Assembly: GCA_040758375.1 (NCBI GenBank)
Contig: JBFLWE010000009.1
Span: 1-64,000, forward strand
Direction of reading: 5' to 3'
Source: CAMLIZ01 sp040758375
GTDB lineage: Bacteria; Pseudomonadota; Gammaproteobacteria; Burkholderiales; Burkholderiaceae_C
DNA length: 64,000 nucleotides
Position numbers and translations under genes: made by a program. Below are positions 60,206-64,000 of the stretch, piece by piece. The stretch's first letter is position 1. Each line of letters begins with the position of its first letter. Below the pieces are notes generated by a model. The model saw only the letters and a list, made by a program, of their open reading frames with translations, ran no database searches and had not been told where the DNA came from.

Positions 60206-60207
60206 GG

Positions 60208-60231
60208 CCCCCCGCAGTTCGGGGGGTTTTT
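60208..60231 (+). terminator. Rho-independent terminator
   Basis: CCCCCC and GGGGGG pair around GCAGTTC and are followed by TTTTT. It closes the polyol operon 3 bases after the AraC gene stop. Confidence 0.9.
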
Positions 60232-60390
60232 GTGCATTCCTCACAAGTCCACACATGTCAATGGTGTGGTGCGTGAATTAGTTGGCGCCTGGCGGGCCTG
60301 CGTGTGTTGGGCCGGCCACGTCGGGCTGCCGACAATGCCGAGGTGGTGCCGCACGGCACTGCGTCCCCTCCCCCCGATCCCGCTCTTTCG

Positions 60391-62472
60391 ATGAACCTGC
60401 GTGCACTGTGCGCCGTGGCCGCGCTGATGGCCACTTGTGTTGTCGTCGCCCCCCTTTCCGCCACCGCCGCCGAACGGCAGCCCCAGCGGCTGCGGCCGCT
60501 CGCGGCCAGCGCCACCGAGGGCCGGGTGATCGTGAAGTTCAAGGCCGGGGCCACGGCCACGCGCGCGCATGCGCTGGCGGCCCACGCCCCCAAGGACGCC
60601 GTGGCCGACACGCTGCAGCGGCGCGCCGACACGCTGGCCCTGCGGCGCGGCGTGGCGCTCGCGGCCGGGCGCGCGATCTCCGAGCGCAGCCAGGTGGTGC
60701 GCGCGGCCGGCATCGACTCGGCCACGCTGGCGCGCGTGCTGGCCGCCGACCCCGACGTGGAATACGCGGTGCCCGACCGGCGCCGCCGCCGCGCCGCGGT
60801 GCCCAACGATCCGCTGTACGGCCCCGTGCCCGGCAGCAGCCCCGCCAGCGGCCAGTGGTACCTCAAGGCGCCGAGCACCGAAACGCCCGCCAGCATCAAC
60901 GCGGTCAACGGCTGGGAGCGCAGCGTGGGCAGCACCACGATGGTGGTGGCCGTGCTCGACACCGGCGTGCGCTACGACCATGACGACCTGGCCGGCAAGC
61001 TGCTGCCCGGCCGCGACATGGTGTCCGATGCCGCGCTGGCCAACGACGGGCAGGACACCTCGACCAACGGCGACCGCGACGCCGACGCCTCCGACCCCGG
61101 TGACTGGGTATCGGCAGCCGACCAGCAGAACTCGCTCTTCGCCGATTGCGAGCAGTCGGACAGCTCCTGGCACGGCACCACGGTCTCCGGGCTGATCGCC
61201 GCAGCCACCAACAACGGCATCGGCATGGCCGGCGTGAGCTGGAACGCCAAGATCCTGCCGGTGCGCGTGCTCGGCAAGTGCTTCGGCTATGACTCCGACA
61301 TCGCCGCCGGCATGCGCTGGGCGGCGGGCCTTTCCGTGCCGGGGGAACCGGTCAACCCCCACCCGGCCCGCGTGATCAACATGAGCCTGGGGGGCGAGGG
61401 TGCATGCGAAGGCCACTACCCCGACGCCGTGGCCGAGTTGCAGGCCGCCGGCGTGGTGGTGGTTGCGGCCGCCGGCAACAGCAGCGGCCTGGCGGTGGAC
61501 GCCCCCGGCAACTGCCCCGGCGTCATCGCGGTGGCCGGCGTGCGCCACGTGGGCACCAAGGTCGGCTATTCCAACGTGGGCCCCGAGGTCAGCATCGCCG
61601 CTCCCGCGGGCAACTGCGTCAACGAACTCGGCGCCTGCCTGTACCCCATCCTCAGCACCACCAACGCCGGCACCACCACGCCGGCCACCGGCGCCGGCGC
61701 CACGCGCTACACCGACGCGTTCAACATCTCGGTGGGCACCAGCTTCTCGGCGCCCCTGGTCTCGGGCGCCGTGGCGCTGATGCTGTCGGTCAACCCCTCG
61801 CTCACGCCCGCGCAGGTGAAGGCCGCGCTCAAGGCCACCGCGCGCCCCTTCCCCGGCACCGGCGGCAGCGCCGGCATCACCGTGTGCCAGGCGCCATCGG
61901 CCACCGAGCAGGCCGAGTGCTACTGCACCACCAGCACCTGCGGCGCCGGCATGCTGGACGTGGGCGCGGCCGTGCAGGCGGCGGCCGCCTCGCTGCCCTC
62001 GCCCGGCGTCAACGGCCTGCAAGCCGGCATCGCCGCCACGCCGCAAAGCCCGGTGGTGGGCCAGGTGATCAGCCTCAGCGCCTCGGAAACCCAGGTCGAC
62101 CTGGGCCGCACGATCGCCAGCTACGGCTGGAGCCTGGTCAGCGGCGCCGACATCGCCAGCCTCACGGTCAGCGGCAGCGATGCCAGCATCGCGACCCTCA
62201 CGACCACCGCCGCCGGCACGGTGACGGTGCGCCTGACGGTGGCCGACGACCTGGGCAACAGCGCCAGCGCAGACAAGACGATCACCGTGGCCGCCGCACC
62301 GGCCGACCCCGGAACCCCTCCGCCTCCCGAGAACCCCGAAACCCCCGACGAGCCCCCCGGCACCGGTGGTGGCGGCGGGGGCGGCGGCGGCGCGATGTCG
62401 GCCGTCTGGCTGCTGGCGCTGGCCGGCGCCGTCGCGGCGCTGCGCGGCGCGCGCCGGCAGGCGGCCGCATAG
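60391..62472 (+). CDS. S8 subtilisin-like serine protease with GlyGly-CTERM-like tail
   Basis: The 693-residue protein starts with a signal peptide (ALCAVAALMATCVVVAPL). A propeptide (GRVIVKFKAGATATR) follows. The catalytic triad is Asp in VAVLDTGVRYDHDDL (about 192), His in SSWHGTTVSGLIAA (about 262) and Ser in VGTSFSAPLVSG. A PKD/Ig-like domain (AGIAATPQSPVVGQVISLSA) and a Pro-rich linker come next. The tail is nine Gly, then a membrane helix (AVWLLALAGAVAAL) and RGARRQ, the GlyGly-CTERM layout processed by rhombosortase in type II secretion. Cys pairs suggest disulfides. Confidence 0.92.
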   Translation: MNLRALCAVAALMATCVVVAPLSATAAERQPQRLRPLAASATEGRVIVKFKAGATATRAHALAAHAPKDAVADTLQRRADTLALRRGVALAAGRAISERSQVVRAAGIDSATLARVLAADPDVEYAVPDRRRRRAAVPNDPLYGPVPGSSPASGQWYLKAPSTETPASINAVNGWERSVGSTTMVVAVLDTGVRYDHDDLAGKLLPGRDMVSDAALANDGQDTSTNGDRDADASDPGDWVSAADQQNSLFADCEQSDSSWHGTTVSGLIAAATNNGIGMAGVSWNAKILPVRVLGKCFGYDSDIAAGMRWAAGLSVPGEPVNPHPARVINMSLGGEGACEGHYPDAVAELQAAGVVVVAAAGNSSGLAVDAPGNCPGVIAVAGVRHVGTKVGYSNVGPEVSIAAPAGNCVNELGACLYPILSTTNAGTTTPATGAGATRYTDAFNISVGTSFSAPLVSGAVALMLSVNPSLTPAQVKAALKATARPFPGTGGSAGITVCQAPSATEQAECYCTTSTCGAGMLDVGAAVQAAAASLPSPGVNGLQAGIAATPQSPVVGQVISLSASETQVDLGRTIASYGWSLVSGADIASLTVSGSDASIATLTTTAAGTVTVRLTVADDLGNSASADKTITVAAAPADPGTPPPPENPETPDEPPGTGGGGGGGGGAMSAVWLLALAGAVAALRGARRQAAA

Positions 62473-62489
62473 CGCTTTCGGCAACCGGC

Positions 62490-63716
62490 TCAGCCCGCGC
62501 GCCGGGCGTAGGCCAGGCCGTCTTCCCACACCGGGCGCATGCTCTCGCGCAGCGCCGGCGCGATGCGATCGTCGCCGGCCGCCTCTTGCAGCGCGTCGCG
62601 CATGCCCTGGGCGATGCGCTGAAGGGTTTCGGCCGGCCTGGCCACGCCGCACACCCTGCTGCCGAAGCGGTGCAGCTCCTCCACGGTGGGATAGGCGCGC
62701 GTGTGCCCCTTGCCGGCAAACAGCTTCAGCGCCAGCGTGCGGTCTTCCAGCTCGGGCCCGCCCTCGTAGCGCGTGTAGCGGTAGATCGAGGTGGTGACCA
62801 CATCGAACATCGGCGCCAGCCAGGCCGGGCCGGTGTCGCGGTACAGCACGCCGAAGTTCTTGAGATGGCCGTCGCCGTTGCGCACCATCACCGTGAACGC
62901 CACCTGTTCGAACAGCCGCTCCAGGTCGCAGCTGCCCAGTTGCAGCAGCTGCAGCAGCTCGGCGATGCGCTGGTAGCTGCCGTGGTACTTGCGGTCGGAG
63001 TGGATGTCGCGCACCCGCAGGCCCATCAGCGCGGCAACGTCCTCGAAGCCCAGCCGGGTGCCGTCGGCCTCGATGTCGAAGCGGTCGATCAGCAGCATCT
63101 GCCCGTCGTGCGACAGCTCGAAGCCCGGTACCTCGATGCCGGCGCGGCGCGCGGCGGCCAGGCAGAGGTATTCGTTGGCGGCCAACCCGGGATAAGCGGG
63201 CGAGGCCGCCTTGACGATCAGCGTGGGGATGGGGACGCTGGGGCGGTCGGGCACCATGATCTTGGGCTGCACGCCCGCCACGCCGGCGCCGGTGCTCAGG
63301 TAGGCCTGCACCAGCTCGTCGAACACCTGCGGCGTGTAGCGGGTGGCCAGCAGCGTGGCCTTGTGCAGCATCACGGGCGCCGGCGGCACCGGCGCATCGG
63401 GCAGCCGGTAGCCCAGCCGGCCGATGCCGTTGGAGCCGATCAGCGCCAGCAGGTGCATGGGCGTGAGCCGCTGCTTGGGAAACATCGTCCGCAGGCGCAG
63501 GAACAGGTCGCCCTCGGGCAGGTTCTGGTCCATGGGCGCGAAGAGGTCGCCGTCCTGGTAGGTGGGCCGCGTGGGGGGCATCAGCAGCGCCACCACTGGC
63601 TGCTCGCGCAGGTCGGTGCGCAGGTAGCGGTATTCATAGACCGCATGCTTGAGCAACTGGCCCGACGGGCGGCCGGCGATGTCGACCTCGAGCTGCTTCA
63701 CCCGCTCAGGCAGCAT
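62490..63716 (-). CDS. hipA: HipA-type serine/threonine kinase toxin
   Basis: The 408-residue protein has the HipA fold. The N-terminal domain contains MHLLALIGSNGIGRLGYRL; the nucleotide loop is GAGVAGVQPKIMV; then TLIVKAA and NEYLCLAAARRAGI, and the catalytic and metal motifs LLIDRFD and FTVMVRNGDGHLKNFGVLY (N-x5-D type), followed by DVVTTSIY. HipA phosphorylates a translation-related target and causes growth arrest. It overlaps hipB by 11 bases. Two ATG starts are possible (63743 or 63716); the later one overlaps less. Confidence 0.92.
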   Translation of the reverse strand: MLPERVKQLEVDIAGRPSGQLLKHAVYEYRYLRTDLREQPVVALLMPPTRPTYQDGDLFAPMDQNLPEGDLFLRLRTMFPKQRLTPMHLLALIGSNGIGRLGYRLPDAPVPPAPVMLHKATLLATRYTPQVFDELVQAYLSTGAGVAGVQPKIMVPDRPSVPIPTLIVKAASPAYPGLAANEYLCLAAARRAGIEVPGFELSHDGQMLLIDRFDIEADGTRLGFEDVAALMGLRVRDIHSDRKYHGSYQRIAELLQLLQLGSCDLERLFEQVAFTVMVRNGDGHLKNFGVLYRDTGPAWLAPMFDVVTTSIYRYTRYEGGPELEDRTLALKLFAGKGHTRAYPTVEELHRFGSRVCGVARPAETLQRIAQGMRDALQEAAGDDRIAPALRESMRPVWEDGLAYARRAG

Positions 63717-63999
63717 GGCCCGGGCCCTCGTGCTCGTCGTCATCGTCGGCCGCGAAACGCTGCTGCACTTCCTCCAGCGTGGGCATGCCCAGCCGTTCCA
63801 GGCGCAGCGTGAGCCCCATCGCGCGCAGGATGTCGAGCAAAGAGGCCACCGTGACGTCCTCGCCGCGCTCCAGCCGGTAGAGCACGTTGCGTGAGCGGCC
63901 CGAGCGCTCGGCGATGGTGGTGGCCTTCAGGTGGGCGGCCTTGCGGGCTTGGTGGATCGCTTTCCCAAGGTCCTGCGGAAGCCTGATGATGTCCTTCAT
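63706..63999 (-). CDS. hipB: HipB-type Xre antitoxin
   Basis: The 97-residue protein has an Xre HTH (LGKAIHQARKAAHLKATTIAERSG, then SRNVLYRLERGEDVTV) and a Glu/Asp-rich tail. It would neutralise HipA and repress the operon. The start codon lies one base from the window edge; its promoter and operators are outside the window. Confidence 0.92.
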   Translation of the reverse strand: MKDIIRLPQDLGKAIHQARKAAHLKATTIAERSGRSRNVLYRLERGEDVTVASLLDILRAMGLTLRLERLGMPTLEEVQQRFAADDDDEHEGPGHAA

Positions 64000-64000
64000 G

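Overview
The window is GC-rich, densely packed DNA, most likely from a betaproteobacterium of the order Burkholderiales. This is inferred from codon use, the gene repertoire (large TonB receptor, ppk1 and a Ppx/GppA phosphatase, OlsB-type acyltransferase, a C-P lyase cluster with a 2H phosphoesterase) and short GC-rich dispersed repeats with CCCCCT..AGGGGG cores. Neighbouring genes very often overlap as ATGA, GTGA or TGATG, so most of the window reads as translationally coupled operons. I saw no rRNA, tRNA, CRISPR array, intact insertion sequence or prophage.

Layout. (1) 1-7.7 kb: a TonB-dependent receptor cut by the window edge, then a tryptophan-halogenase-family protein, SapC, a cupin-like (JmjC-like) protein and a second halogenase-family protein; this is a known type of receptor-linked cluster. 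(2) 7.9-10.5 kb: an accessory minus-strand cluster of poorly characterised genes (helix-turn-helix protein, unknown protein, HNH-like protein, frameshifted small gene). (3) 10.5-14.0 kb: a small membrane protein behind a decayed AraC tail, a Crp/Fnr-type regulator, a secreted alpha/beta hydrolase, and a GH17-like lipoprotein glucanase with a perfect LacI-family operator. (4) 14.2-20.1 kb: sufBCDS, sufU and sufT. (5) 19.9-25.5 kb: a variant cbb3-like heme-copper oxidase operon with a cytochrome c, SCO and a membrane protein, divergent from an NsrR-type repressor and a metallophosphoesterase. (6) 25.6-31.7 kb: ECF sigma factor, ferritin-like protein and cytochrome c; a secreted phosphoesterase-like protein; a broken DUF4411/ImmA toxin-antitoxin pair; an AraC-VOC pair. 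(7) 31.8-41.8 kb: ppk1, an ATPase pseudogene, ppx, an OlsB-like gene, a hydrolase, an M14 peptidase, an outer-membrane-type protein and an ABC exporter. (8) 41.9-52.6 kb: a C-P lyase locus, phnGHIJKLM on the minus strand and phnF-DUF1045-phnN and phnCDE on the plus strand. (9) 52.9-60.2 kb: a polyol ABC transporter, two polyol dehydrogenases and an MtlR-like AraC regulator. (10) 60.4-64.0 kb: a subtilase with a GlyGly-CTERM-like tail and a hipBA pair.

How parts work together. The strongest candidate for something new is region 5. The CcoN-like subunit keeps the heme and CuB histidines of cbb3 oxidases but has Gly where the cross-linked catalytic Tyr should be and Gln where a conserved Glu should be, and it begins with a CcoS-like segment. 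Its promoter region, shared with nsrR, carries two NsrR-like palindromes flanking an FNR/DNR-type box. A similar palindrome lies in front of the suf operon 10 kb away. I infer a nitric-oxide and low-oxygen regulon that couples an unusual heme-copper enzyme to Fe-S cluster repair. The phn locus is also well resolved: two nearly identical PhnF-type operators and two Pho-box-like direct repeats mark the phnG and phnC promoters, and the DUF1045 gene may stand in for the absent phnP.
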